From Ectothiorhodospiraceae bacterium (lineage in GTDB: Bacteria > Pseudomonadota > Gammaproteobacteria > HK1): a DNA stretch of 64,000 nucleotides. The notes beneath the pieces were generated by a model that had not been told where the DNA came from, made no database searches, and saw nothing but the letters and a program-made list of their open reading frames with translations. Made by a program: the position numbers and the translations under genes. The stretch covers positions 62,001 to 126,000 of the forward strand of contig JACKNM010000016.1 in NCBI GenBank assembly GCA_024234875.1. The letters run 5' to 3'. This document shows positions 1-7,447 of this stretch, in pieces (the first letter of the stretch is position 1; each line of letters opens with the position of its first letter).

Positions 1-584
1 GCGCCGTGCTCGATCGGCCGGCACAGATACGGTGAGGGCACGGTGTTGTCGACGATCAGGGGAACGCCGTGCGCATGCGCCATGTCGGCGAGCGCGGCGA
101 TGTCGACCACGTTACCGGCCGGGTTGCCGATGGCCTCGCAGTACACCGCCTTGGTGCGGTCGTCGATGTGCGCGGCGAGCGCGTCGACGTCGGTCGGCGG
201 CGCGAACCGGGCCTCGATCCCGACCTGCGGCAAGGTGTGTGCGAACAGATTGTAGGTGCCGCCGTAGAGGGTGGAGGCGCTGACGATGTTGTCGCCGGCC
301 TCGGCGATGGTGAGCACCGCGTAGGTCGTCGCCGCCTGACCCGAGGCGAGCGCGAGGCCGCCGATGCCGCCCTCCATCGCCGCCACCCGCTGCTCGAGCA
401 CCGCGGTGGTCGGGTTCATGATGCGGGTGTAGATGTTGCCCTCGACCTTCAGGTCGAACAGGTCGGCACCATGCTGGGTGCTGTCGAAGGCATACGACGA
501 GGTCTGGTAGATGGGCACCGCGACCGCCTTGGTCGTGGGCTCCGGCGCATAGCCTGCGTGCACCGCCATCGTCTCGAGCTTCAT
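1..584 (-). CDS. metY: O-acetylhomoserine sulfhydrylase-type PLP enzyme, 3' end cut by the window
   Basis: The 194 visible residues are the N-terminal half of a Cys/Met-metabolism PLP enzyme, most like O-acetylhomoserine aminocarboxypropyltransferase, which makes homocysteine from O-acetylhomoserine and sulfide in the cytoplasm. Supporting stretches are ETMAVHAGYAPEPTTKAVAV near the N-terminus, YQTSSYAF, the segment YTRIMNPTTAVLEQR, the ALASGQAA cofactor-phosphate loop, and VDNTVPSPYLCRPIEHGA at the cut end. The PLP lysine lies outside the window. The ATG is preceded by a GGGGAGG ribosome site. Cystathionine gamma-synthase-like relatives share these motifs, but the MKLETMAVHAG and NTVPSPYLCRP stretches favour MetY. 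Confidence 0.88.
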   Translation of the reverse strand, partial: MKLETMAVHAGYAPEPTTKAVAVPIYQTSSYAFDSTQHGADLFDLKVEGNIYTRIMNPTTAVLEQRVAAMEGGIGGLALASGQAATTYAVLTIAEAGDNIVSASTLYGGTYNLFAHTLPQVGIEARFAPPTDVDALAAHIDDRTKAVYCEAIGNPAGNVVDIAALADMAHAHGVPLIVDNTVPSPYLCRPIEHG

Positions 585-717
585 CGCGAGCCTCCCCGTC
601 GGTGGCGGCTCCGGAGTCGGGGCCGCGTGTTGGTGTGTCGTCGAGGCAACCCTGCCCTCGACGGATTGTCAGAGCATACCCCATCGGCCATCGCACGCCG
701 CCGGCGGGTGGCCGCGA

Positions 718-2253
718 TCAGGCGGCGCGCTGCGATCGCCCGAGCATCCATGCCGGCAACAGCGCCAGCACGAAGACGGTGGTGATGATCATGAATCCGT
801 CCTGGAACGCCATGGTGCGCGCCTGGGCGACGATCATCGAGCCGAGGTGATCGAGGGCCAGTGCCTGGCGGAGATCCGGGCCGAGCCCGGTGTCACCGAG
901 GAGCTGGCCGACGCGGGCGATGAGCTCACGGGTCGCGGTGTTGCCGGCGCTCTGGGTGGCGGTGAGCGCGTCGCCGTGGAACTGGGTTCGCAGCTCGAGG
1001 CAGGCCACCAGCACGTTGATCCCCATCGCACCGCCGAGCTGACGACAGAAGTTGATGGTGCCCGAGCCGTGGTTGAGCTGCTCCGGGGGCAGCGCACGCA
1101 ACGCCGAGGCCACCAGCGGCGGGGTGATGAAGCCCATCCCGAAGCGCGAGATCACCGCGAACCAGGCCATGGTCCAGAACGTCGTGTTCACATCCGTGGT
1201 CGAGAGCAACGCGGCGCCGAGCGCGAACAACACCAGGCCGCCCATCACCGGTACCTGTGGCGCGGTCCGGTCCGACAGCCGGCCGATGATCGGGAACACG
1301 GTGAGCGCGGCGAGCGCGGCGGGAAGTAGCAGGAACCCGGCCACCGTCGGCGTGTAGCCCTGCACGAGCTGGCCGTAGACCGGCACCAGGTAGTTCATCG
1401 CGAAATTGCCGATGCCGAACACGAAGGTGACGAGCGCGGCGGCGGCGAAGCGCGGGTTCACGAACAGCGTGAGGTCCAGCAGCGCGGCGCTCGCACGCAG
1501 CTGCGAGCGCACGAAGCCGATGCTCGCTGCCGCACCGATCGCGAACTGCGCCACGATGCGGTCCGACGCCCAGCCCTCGCGCTGGCCGTTCGCGATCGCC
1601 GACATCAGGCAGAAGAGCCCGACGCAGAGCAGCCCGTAGCCGACCCAGTCGAATGCGCGCCGCGCGCCCTCGCGGCGTCCGGCGGGGATGAACACCACCC
1701 CGAGCGCGAAGGCGAGGGTCACCAGGGGGATCGGCACCATGAAGATGTAGCGCCAGCCGAGGAGGTCGACGGTGATTCCCCCGACCACCGGGCCGAGCCC
1801 GAGCGCGAGCACCAGGCCCATCGAGTAGATCCCCATCGCGAGCCCGCGCTCCTCCTTGGGGAAGACCTGGAAGATCACCACCATCACCAGCGGTTGCACC
1901 ACGCCGGCGGCGAAGCCCTGCATCACGCGGCCGAGAATGACCACGTCGATGTCGGGGCTGGTGGCGCAGATCACCGAGCCGAGGACGAACACCACCAGCA
2001 CGATCACGAAGGCCGACCGCTGGCCGAAGGTGCCGACGAACCAGGCGTTGAGGAGCTGGCTCGCGGTCATCGTCGCGATGTAGGCGGTGGCGAGGAACTG
2101 GGCCTTGTCGAGGCCGACGCCGAAGGCGCCCATGACGTCCGGGGAGGCGACGTTCACGATGGTGCCGGAGAGCACCATGGTGAACGACGCGAGCATGCCG
2201 GTGGCGGTGACCAGCATCCGCCGCAGCCCCGAGACCGGAGCTGCCTCAGCCAT
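718..2253 (-). CDS. DHA2-family MFS efflux pump (EmrB/QacA type)
   Basis: 511 residues with many hydrophobic helices, consistent with the 14-helix DHA2 drug:proton antiporters of the inner membrane. Visible signatures: LSGTIVNVASPDVMGAFG in helix 1 (the family's T-x-V-N-V-A-L-P motif with S for L), VILGRVMQGFAAGVVQPL in the helix 4 area, and GLGPVVGGITVDLLGWRYIF, the antiporter motif C region. The start overlaps the end of the upstream HlyD-type gene by 8 bases, so the two are translated together and probably form an EmrAB-like tripartite pump. The exported compound cannot be told from sequence. Confidence 0.9.
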   Translation of the reverse strand: MAEAAPVSGLRRMLVTATGMLASFTMVLSGTIVNVASPDVMGAFGVGLDKAQFLATAYIATMTASQLLNAWFVGTFGQRSAFVIVLVVFVLGSVICATSPDIDVVILGRVMQGFAAGVVQPLVMVVIFQVFPKEERGLAMGIYSMGLVLALGLGPVVGGITVDLLGWRYIFMVPIPLVTLAFALGVVFIPAGRREGARRAFDWVGYGLLCVGLFCLMSAIANGQREGWASDRIVAQFAIGAAASIGFVRSQLRASAALLDLTLFVNPRFAAAALVTFVFGIGNFAMNYLVPVYGQLVQGYTPTVAGFLLLPAALAALTVFPIIGRLSDRTAPQVPVMGGLVLFALGAALLSTTDVNTTFWTMAWFAVISRFGMGFITPPLVASALRALPPEQLNHGSGTINFCRQLGGAMGINVLVACLELRTQFHGDALTATQSAGNTATRELIARVGQLLGDTGLGPDLRQALALDHLGSMIVAQARTMAFQDGFMIITTVFVLALLPAWMLGRSQRAA

Positions 2254-3364
2254 CGCCGACGTCGATGCGCACCTCGACCATCATCCCCGGGCGCAGTCGC
2301 TGCTCGCGCTGCTCGACCGCAATGCGCACCGGAAGGCGCTGCGTGATCTTGGTGAAGTTTCCGCTCGGGTTCGGCGTCGGCAGCAGCGCGAAGCTGCCGG
2401 TGGTGGAGCTGCCGATGTTGTCGACGCGCCCGACGAACGCCTCGTCGGGGAAGGCGTCGACCGTCACCTCGACCTGCAGCCCGAGGCGCAGCCGCCGGAT
2501 CTGCGTCTCCTTGATGTTCGCCTCGACCCAGACCTGCTCGGGGTCGTGCACCAGCGCGATGCGCTGACCGGGGCTCACGAACTCGCCGGCCTCGACGAAC
2601 AGGCGATCCACCACCACCGCCCCGGGGCTGCGGATCACGCGGTCGGCGAGATCGAGCTTCTGCTGCTCGATGCGCCCGAGCAACTCGGCCCGCCGGTGCG
2701 CGAGGCCCTCGATCTCGCGATCCAGCACGGTGAGCCGAGCGCGCTCGGCGCGGGCTTCCTCCAGCCGCGCGAGCGATTCCTCGCGCTCGGCCATCGCCAT
2801 GCGGTGCTCGCCGTCGAGGCGGCGTGCGGCGGCGCGCGCCTGGTCGAGCTGCTGGGCGGAGATGACCATGCTGCCGCGCAGCGACTGGGCGCGGGCGAGC
2901 TCCGAGCGCGCCAGCTCGAGCTGGGCGAGGAGCGCCGACACCGACGCCTCGGCCGCGGCCAGCGCCTGGCGCTGGGTCTCGTAGCGCGACGCGGTTTGCA
3001 GGTCGACCAGCTCGCGCTCGGCCGCGAGGCGCGCACGGTCCGCCTCGAGCGCCGCCACCTGCGACTCGAGCTGACCGACCAGCAGGCGCGACTCGCGGTC
3101 GTCGATGGTCGCGAGCACGGCGTTCGGGGCGAGGCGCTCCCCTTCGCGGACCTCGATGCGGGTGACCCAACCGGCGACGCGACTGCTCACCGTGACCAGA
3201 TCGGCGCGAATGCGGGCGTCGGTCTCGGTGACGTAGTGGAGGCGGTCGCGTACCTCCAGCCCGGCGAAGCTTCCGCCGGCCCCGATCGCGAGCAGGACCA
3301 GGAGCAGGCGGGCGCGGATGCCGCCGCGCGCCGGTCTGGGCGCCGGGGAAGGGCTGGTGGTCAT
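2246..3364 (-). CDS. HlyD/EmrA-type membrane fusion protein
   Basis: 372 residues: short cytoplasmic tail, one transmembrane segment (about residues 17-40), a lipoyl-like half motif (DLVTVSSRVAGWVTRIEVRE), a long coiled coil (about 80-215) and the second half (VIRSPGAVVVDRLFVEAGE) followed by a beta-barrel with GQRIALVHD. This is the periplasmic adaptor that links an inner-membrane pump to an outer-membrane channel. I start at the ATG whose first four bases overlap the TGA of the upstream macro-like gene; a reading 80 codons longer would run through that gene. No TolC-like gene is nearby, so the outer-membrane partner must be elsewhere. Confidence 0.9.
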   Translation of the reverse strand: MTTSPSPAPRPARGGIRARLLLVLLAIGAGGSFAGLEVRDRLHYVTETDARIRADLVTVSSRVAGWVTRIEVREGERLAPNAVLATIDDRESRLLVGQLESQVAALEADRARLAAERELVDLQTASRYETQRQALAAAEASVSALLAQLELARSELARAQSLRGSMVISAQQLDQARAAARRLDGEHRMAMAEREESLARLEEARAERARLTVLDREIEGLAHRRAELLGRIEQQKLDLADRVIRSPGAVVVDRLFVEAGEFVSPGQRIALVHDPEQVWVEANIKETQIRRLRLGLQVEVTVDAFPDEAFVGRVDNIGSSTTGSFALLPTPNPSGNFTKITQRLPVRIAVEQREQRLRPGMMVEVRIDVGDG

Positions 3365-3936
3365 CGTCGCAGGCGCTCCTCGATGGCGGCACGGGCACCG
3401 GCGACCGCGTCGGGGTGACAGGGGACCCAGACCGCGCGCACCGAGCTGCGGGGCGACAGCGCGGTCAGGCGGTCGGCGAGCTGGCGGGCGACGCGGTCGG
3501 GCCGGGCGCGGCCGTGACGGGTCCCGAGCAAGGGGATGGCGAGCGCGCGCATCCCCGCTCGCGTCGCGTGGCGCAGCACCTCGGCGAACGCCGCGTCGAT
3601 CCACCCATCGCGCCAGCTCGGGTCGCGGTCGAGGTCGTGGACCACCGCGAGCAAGCTCGGAGGCCGGCCTGGCCGCACCACCACCGAGCCGGGGGTGACG
3701 GCGGGCGCCGCCACCGCGTCGGCCAGCGCGGTGCGCAGGCTCGACGTCGACGCCTGCAGATCGGGCGGCGCGCTCAGCAGCAGGTGCGTGTCCTCCTCCA
3801 GCACCACCGCGTCGACCGCGAACGGCGCTGGAGACTCGGCCCGGGTCACCGCGATTCGCAGCGCGCCAGCGACCAGGATTCGACCGAAGTCGTCGGAGAC
3901 CAGTCGCGGCCCGCGGCCGCGTGCGTCGCTCCCCAT
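3361..3936 (-). CDS. Macro-domain-like protein, function unknown
   Basis: 191 residues, soluble. The C-terminal half resembles the second half of a macro (ADP-ribose binding) domain: a beta strand LLAVVHDLD, then a helix (IDAAFAEVLRHATRAGMRAL) and the strand-loop AIPLLGTRHGRARPD, where macro domains have their phosphate-binding Gly-rich loop. The N-terminal half lacks the usual NAAN motif, so ADP-ribose binding is doubtful. It is the first gene of a three-gene minus-strand unit and overlaps the HlyD-type gene by four bases (ATGA), so it is made together with an efflux pump. The fold assignment is inference. Confidence 0.6.
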   Translation of the reverse strand: MGSDARGRGPRLVSDDFGRILVAGALRIAVTRAESPAPFAVDAVVLEEDTHLLLSAPPDLQASTSSLRTALADAVAAPAVTPGSVVVRPGRPPSLLAVVHDLDRDPSWRDGWIDAAFAEVLRHATRAGMRALAIPLLGTRHGRARPDRVARQLADRLTALSPRSSVRAVWVPCHPDAVAGARAAIEERLRR

Positions 3937-4011
3937 CCTCGCCGGTACTCCAGCCGCGCGCCGAGACGGCGCGTCACCGGCGTCGAATCATAGCAAGGCG
4001 CACCGCCCGAG

Positions 4012-4039
4012 GTTGATTTCGTCACATCGGGCCCCAGAT
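4012..4039 (+). promoter_or_regulatory. Sigma-32 (heat-shock) type promoter for hspQ
   Basis: GTTGATT at 4012-4018, 13 bases, then CCCCAGAT at 4032-4039. This closely follows the RpoH consensus (CTTGAAA, 13-15 bases, CCCCATNT). It lies 34 bases upstream of the hspQ start, and hspQ is an RpoH-controlled gene in Escherichia coli. A sigma-70 reading (TTGATT with GATACG, 18-base spacer) is possible but a poorer match. Confidence 0.55.
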
Positions 4040-4073
4040 ACGGGAAGGTCAACGAGCGCGTGGGGTGGGAGGA

Positions 4074-4403
4074 ATGAACGAGGTCAGGCCCAAGTTCCGG
4101 CTCGGCCAGGTGGTGCGCCACCGGGTCTATCCGTTTCGCGGGGTCGTGTTCGACGTCGACCCCGAGTTCAACAACACCGAGGAATGGTGGCGAGCCATTC
4201 CCGCCGAGGTGCGTCCGCGGAAGGATCAGCCCTTCTATCACCTCCTGGCCGAGAACGAGACGACCACCTACGTCGCCTACGTCTCGGAGCAGAACCTCCT
4301 CGCCGACGAGAGCGGCGACCCGGTCGCCCATCCCCAGGTGCCCGAGCTGTTCGGCGACCTCCACGACGGCTACTACCAGGTGCTGCCCCGGCACGTGAAC
4401 TGA
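4074..4403 (+). CDS. hspQ: Heat shock protein HspQ (hemimethylated-DNA-binding YccV family)
   Basis: 109 residues, close to the 105 of E. coli HspQ. Family stretches are KFRLGQVVRHRVYPFRGVVF, the acidic VDPEFNNTEEWW, and KDQPFYHLLAENETTTYVAY followed by YVSEQNLL. In enterobacteria HspQ is a small heat-shock factor that promotes Lon-dependent proteolysis and was first noted for binding hemimethylated DNA. The ATG is preceded by GGGAGGA; an in-frame GTG nine bases upstream is part of that ribosome site, so I reject it. It stands alone on its strand behind a heat-shock-like promoter and diverges from the macro-like gene. Confidence 0.93.
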   Translation: MNEVRPKFRLGQVVRHRVYPFRGVVFDVDPEFNNTEEWWRAIPAEVRPRKDQPFYHLLAENETTTYVAYVSEQNLLADESGDPVAHPQVPELFGDLHDGYYQVLPRHVN

Positions 4404-4514
4404 CGCGGTCGGGGGACCAGCCCCGCCGCATCTCGGGAACCAGCGCTGGCCGTCGCCGTCGTGATGCGGTTCAATGCCGGCGCTCACGGTGTCCGCCGAT
4501 GGTCGAGGTCTCGC

Positions 4515-5033
4515 ATGTCGGAGTCGAATGCGGAGCGCGCACGCGCCGCGCTCCTGGCCACGGGCTTCCCCTTGGAGGTCATGGACTGTGACCCGGCCCT
4601 CGCCGATACCGCCGCGTTCTGCGCCCACTACGGGGTCGCGCCGGAGGATTCGGCCAACACCATCCTGGTCAAGGGCAAGACCGGCGAGAGCCGTTACGTC
4701 GCCTGCGTCGTCCTCGCCCATACCCGCCTCGACGTCAATCGCACCGTGCGCAAGCGGCTCGGCTCGCGCCGCGTGTCCTTCGCCAGCGCCGAGGAGACGC
4801 GAGCGCTGACCGGGATGGAGATTGGCGGCGTCACGCCGCCCGGCCTGCCCGCGGACCTCGCGGTGTGGGTCGACGCGCGGGTGATGGAGCGGGAGCGAAT
4901 CGTGCTCGGCGGTGGCGACCGCGCGACCAAGCTGCGCGTCCCGCCAGCCGCGCTGGCCGCCCTGCCGGGCGTCGAGATCGTCCCCGGGCTGGCCGTCGAG
5001 CCCGGCGTGGCCACCGAACCAGCCGAGGAGTAG
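4515..5033 (+). CDS. YbaK/EbsC-type aminoacyl-tRNA deacylase
   Basis: 172 residues spanning one YbaK domain. These proteins hydrolyse mischarged tRNA (Cys-tRNA-Pro, Ala-tRNA-Pro and similar) in trans. Visible: NTILVKGKTGESRYVACVV, containing the conserved lysine of the domain, LDVNRTVRKRLGSRRVSFAS, and the Gly-rich GMEIGGVTPPGLP loop with VWVDARVMERERIVLGGGD. I start at ATG 4515 (MSESNAERARAALLATG), which gives the usual N-terminal helix; an 18-codon upstream extension has no family character. It ends eight bases before the enoyl-CoA hydratase start, so the two may be cotranscribed. The exact tRNA substrate is not predictable. Confidence 0.85.
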   Translation: MSESNAERARAALLATGFPLEVMDCDPALADTAAFCAHYGVAPEDSANTILVKGKTGESRYVACVVLAHTRLDVNRTVRKRLGSRRVSFASAEETRALTGMEIGGVTPPGLPADLAVWVDARVMERERIVLGGGDRATKLRVPPAALAALPGVEIVPGLAVEPGVATEPAEE

Positions 5034-5041
5034 GAGAGAGC

Positions 5042-5833
5042 ATGACCGCCGATCCGGTGCTGATGGAGGTCGACGCGCGCGGTATCGCGCACGTCACCCT
5101 CAACCGTCCCCATGTCAACAACGCCTACGACGGCGCGCTCATCGAGGGGCTGCTGCGGGGCATCGACGCGATCGCCGCCGACCCCCGCGTGCGCCTGGTG
5201 GTAATCCGCGGCAACGGCCGGCACTTCCAGGCCGGCGCCGACCTCGCCTGGATCAACGCGCTCGGCAAGCTCGGCCCGGACGAGAACCGCGAGGCTTCCC
5301 GGCGCACCGCGCGCGCGGTGCTCGGGCTCGACGGTCTGGACAAGCCGACCCTCGCACTGGTCCACGGTGGCTGCTTCGGTGGCGGCGTCGGCATGCTCTG
5401 CGCCTGCGACGTGGTGATCGCGAGCGAGGACGCGATCTTCGCCATCACCGAGGCGCGCTGGGGGCTCGCGGCGACGATCATCGTGCCGCAGCTCGTCGCT
5501 GCCCTGGGCATTCGCGACGTGCGCCGCTACGCGCTCACCTGCGAGCGTTTCGATGCCCGCCGCGCGCTCGAGATCGGGCTGGTGCACGAGGTCTGCCCGA
5601 CCGGTGGCCTGGAGGCCGCCGCTGCTCCCGTAATCGAGAGCCTGCTGCGATGTGGACCCGACGCGCTGGCCCTGACCAAGCGCCTGTGCCGCGAGGACGC
5701 GCACCTCGACCTGAGCGACGAGCATCTCGAGCGCCTGGTGGCGTTGCACTCCGACAAGCGCCGCTCGGCGGAGGCCGCCGAGGGCACCGCGAGCTTCCTG
5801 GAGAAGCGCGACCCGAGCTGGTATCCGGCCTGA
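5042..5833 (+). CDS. Enoyl-CoA hydratase/isomerase family protein (LiuC/AtuE-like)
   Basis: 263 residues, the usual crotonase length. The oxyanion-hole motifs are FQAGADLAWI and GGCFGGGVGMLCACD; the second lacks the glutamate of classic crotonase (GGGCELAM) and instead resembles methylglutaconyl-CoA hydratases (LiuC, AtuE, AUH). The other catalytic glutamate region, ITEARWGL, is kept. A role in leucine or isoprenoid-acid breakdown is therefore possible, but no other genes of such a pathway are nearby. The ribosome site GGAGAG sits just before ATG 5042, eight bases after the YbaK-type gene. Confidence 0.88.
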   Translation: MTADPVLMEVDARGIAHVTLNRPHVNNAYDGALIEGLLRGIDAIAADPRVRLVVIRGNGRHFQAGADLAWINALGKLGPDENREASRRTARAVLGLDGLDKPTLALVHGGCFGGGVGMLCACDVVIASEDAIFAITEARWGLAATIIVPQLVAALGIRDVRRYALTCERFDARRALEIGLVHEVCPTGGLEAAAAPVIESLLRCGPDALALTKRLCREDAHLDLSDEHLERLVALHSDKRRSAEAAEGTASFLEKRDPSWYPA

Positions 5834-5915
5834 CGAGGCCACGCCTCACCGTCGCGGCGCCCGGGAAGGCCCGCCGTCGGCGCCTCGCCGCGGGCCGGCA
5901 CGGGGGCCGGGGCCC

Positions 5916-7274
5916 CTACCGACCGCGTGGCTCGAGGCGCATCGGTAGCCCGCGGTGGGGGCGCAGGGTCAACCTCCCGAGCGGCTCTACCGGGTGTCCC
6001 TCTCGGAGCCGAAGGCGGAAGCGCTGCGCCATCATCACCAGGATCAGCGTCGCCTCGGCGAGGCCGAAGCCGCTGCCGATGCAGGTGCGTGGGCCGGCCC
6101 CGAACGGCAGGTAGCAGAGCTTCGGTCGCTCGTCGGCCTCCGGGGGCAGGAAGCGCTCCGGACGGAAGACATCGGGCTCGCGCCAGTGCTTGCGGTGGCG
6201 GTGCAGTAGCCACGGCGCGATCACCACCATCGATCCCGCGCGCACCCGCCGCTTGCCGATCTGGTCGTCGGCCTGGGCCTCGCGGGAGAACACGTGCACC
6301 GGCGGATACAGCCGCAAGGTCTCGTCGATCACCGCTCGGGCGTAGGGCACGGCGGGGAGGTCGTCGAAGGTGGGGTCACGGCCGCCGAGCACACCGTCGA
6401 CCTCCGCGTGCAGCCGCGCCTCGATCTCCGGTGCGGTGCCGAGCAGGTACAGCGCCCAGCCGAGCGCGTTGGCGGTGGTCTCGTGGCCGGCGAGGATGAT
6501 CACCGCCGCCTCGTCGCGCAGCAGCCGGCGCGACATGCGCTGCCCGGTCTCGGGATCCTCGGCGCGCATCAACAGCTCGAGCAGGTCCTCGCGCGGCAGG
6601 TGATCGGCCTCGCGCTTGCGCAGGATGTCGTCGAGCACCGCGTCGAGGCGGCGCACCGCGTCCCGCGCCCGGTGCGCGTCGAGCCGCGGCAACCAGCGCG
6701 GCAGGCCGATCATCTCGAGGATGTCGAGCCGGCCGAGCGTCTCCTGGTAGTGTCCGAACGCCTCGAACACCTCGGTGGTGCGCGCCGGCCCGAGGTCGCC
6801 GGAGAACATCGTCCGCGCCACCACCTCCATCGTGACCTCGGCCATCTCCCGGGTGACCTCGATCTCGGTGCCGGGCTCGAGGGTGGCCCAGCGCTCGACC
6901 ATCTCGCGGGCGGTGTCGACCATGACCCGCGCGAACTCGCGCACCCGCGACCGATGGAAGGCCGGGGTGGCGATTCTGCGTTGGCGGCGCCAGAGCTCGC
7001 CGTGGCTGATGAACAGGCCGTCCCCGACCAGGGGTTTGAGCACACGCTCGGTGTAGACGCTCTTGCGGTAGTTCTCGACGTTGGTGGCCAGCACGTGCCG
7101 GACGCCCTGCGGGTTGTTCACCACGAAGACGTCCCGGAACACGAAGCGGTGGCTGAACATCGACCATTCGAACGCCTCGTCGGGCCAGATCCGCACGAGG
7201 TTGTCGCGCCCGTGCCAGAGCAAGGTGGCGGTCCGGGCCAACTCGTCGAGTGCGGCGGGGAGGGCGACGGGCAT
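5916..7274 (-). CDS. Cytochrome P450
   Basis: 452 residues with all P450 landmarks: the I-helix AGHETTANAL at roughly residue 265, the K-helix ETLRLYPP (EXXR), and the haem loop FGAGPRTCIGSGFGLAE with the thiolate cysteine at about 397. The N-terminus has no membrane anchor, as usual for bacterial soluble P450s. The WRRQRRIATPAFH stretch in the C-helix area resembles CYP102/CYP4-type bacterial enzymes. It needs an electron donor, but no ferredoxin or reductase gene is adjacent. It diverges from miaB; no clear Shine-Dalgarno precedes ATG 7274. The substrate is unknown. Confidence 0.93.
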   Translation of the reverse strand: MPVALPAALDELARTATLLWHGRDNLVRIWPDEAFEWSMFSHRFVFRDVFVVNNPQGVRHVLATNVENYRKSVYTERVLKPLVGDGLFISHGELWRRQRRIATPAFHRSRVREFARVMVDTAREMVERWATLEPGTEIEVTREMAEVTMEVVARTMFSGDLGPARTTEVFEAFGHYQETLGRLDILEMIGLPRWLPRLDAHRARDAVRRLDAVLDDILRKREADHLPREDLLELLMRAEDPETGQRMSRRLLRDEAAVIILAGHETTANALGWALYLLGTAPEIEARLHAEVDGVLGGRDPTFDDLPAVPYARAVIDETLRLYPPVHVFSREAQADDQIGKRRVRAGSMVVIAPWLLHRHRKHWREPDVFRPERFLPPEADERPKLCYLPFGAGPRTCIGSGFGLAEATLILVMMAQRFRLRLREGHPVEPLGRLTLRPHRGLPMRLEPRGR

Positions 7275-7447
7275 GGGTTACGGCGTCGATCTGGCGAGCC
7301 TGCATGCTACGCTCGGCCGCGCGGCGCTGCCAAACCGGGGCCAGGTGGTTCCATGGTGGTGGCGGTTGCTGTAGCGTTGGCGGGTTGCGCTGCCCGGTCG
7401 GATCGCCTGCCGGGGGCATGCGAAGCCAACCGGACATGCCGGAGACC

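Noticed and set aside
2154..3398. Long open frame on the minus strand overlapping the HlyD-type gene
   Set aside because: Arg/Pro/Ala-rich shadow of the real gene in another frame; stop codons are rare in such GC-rich DNA.
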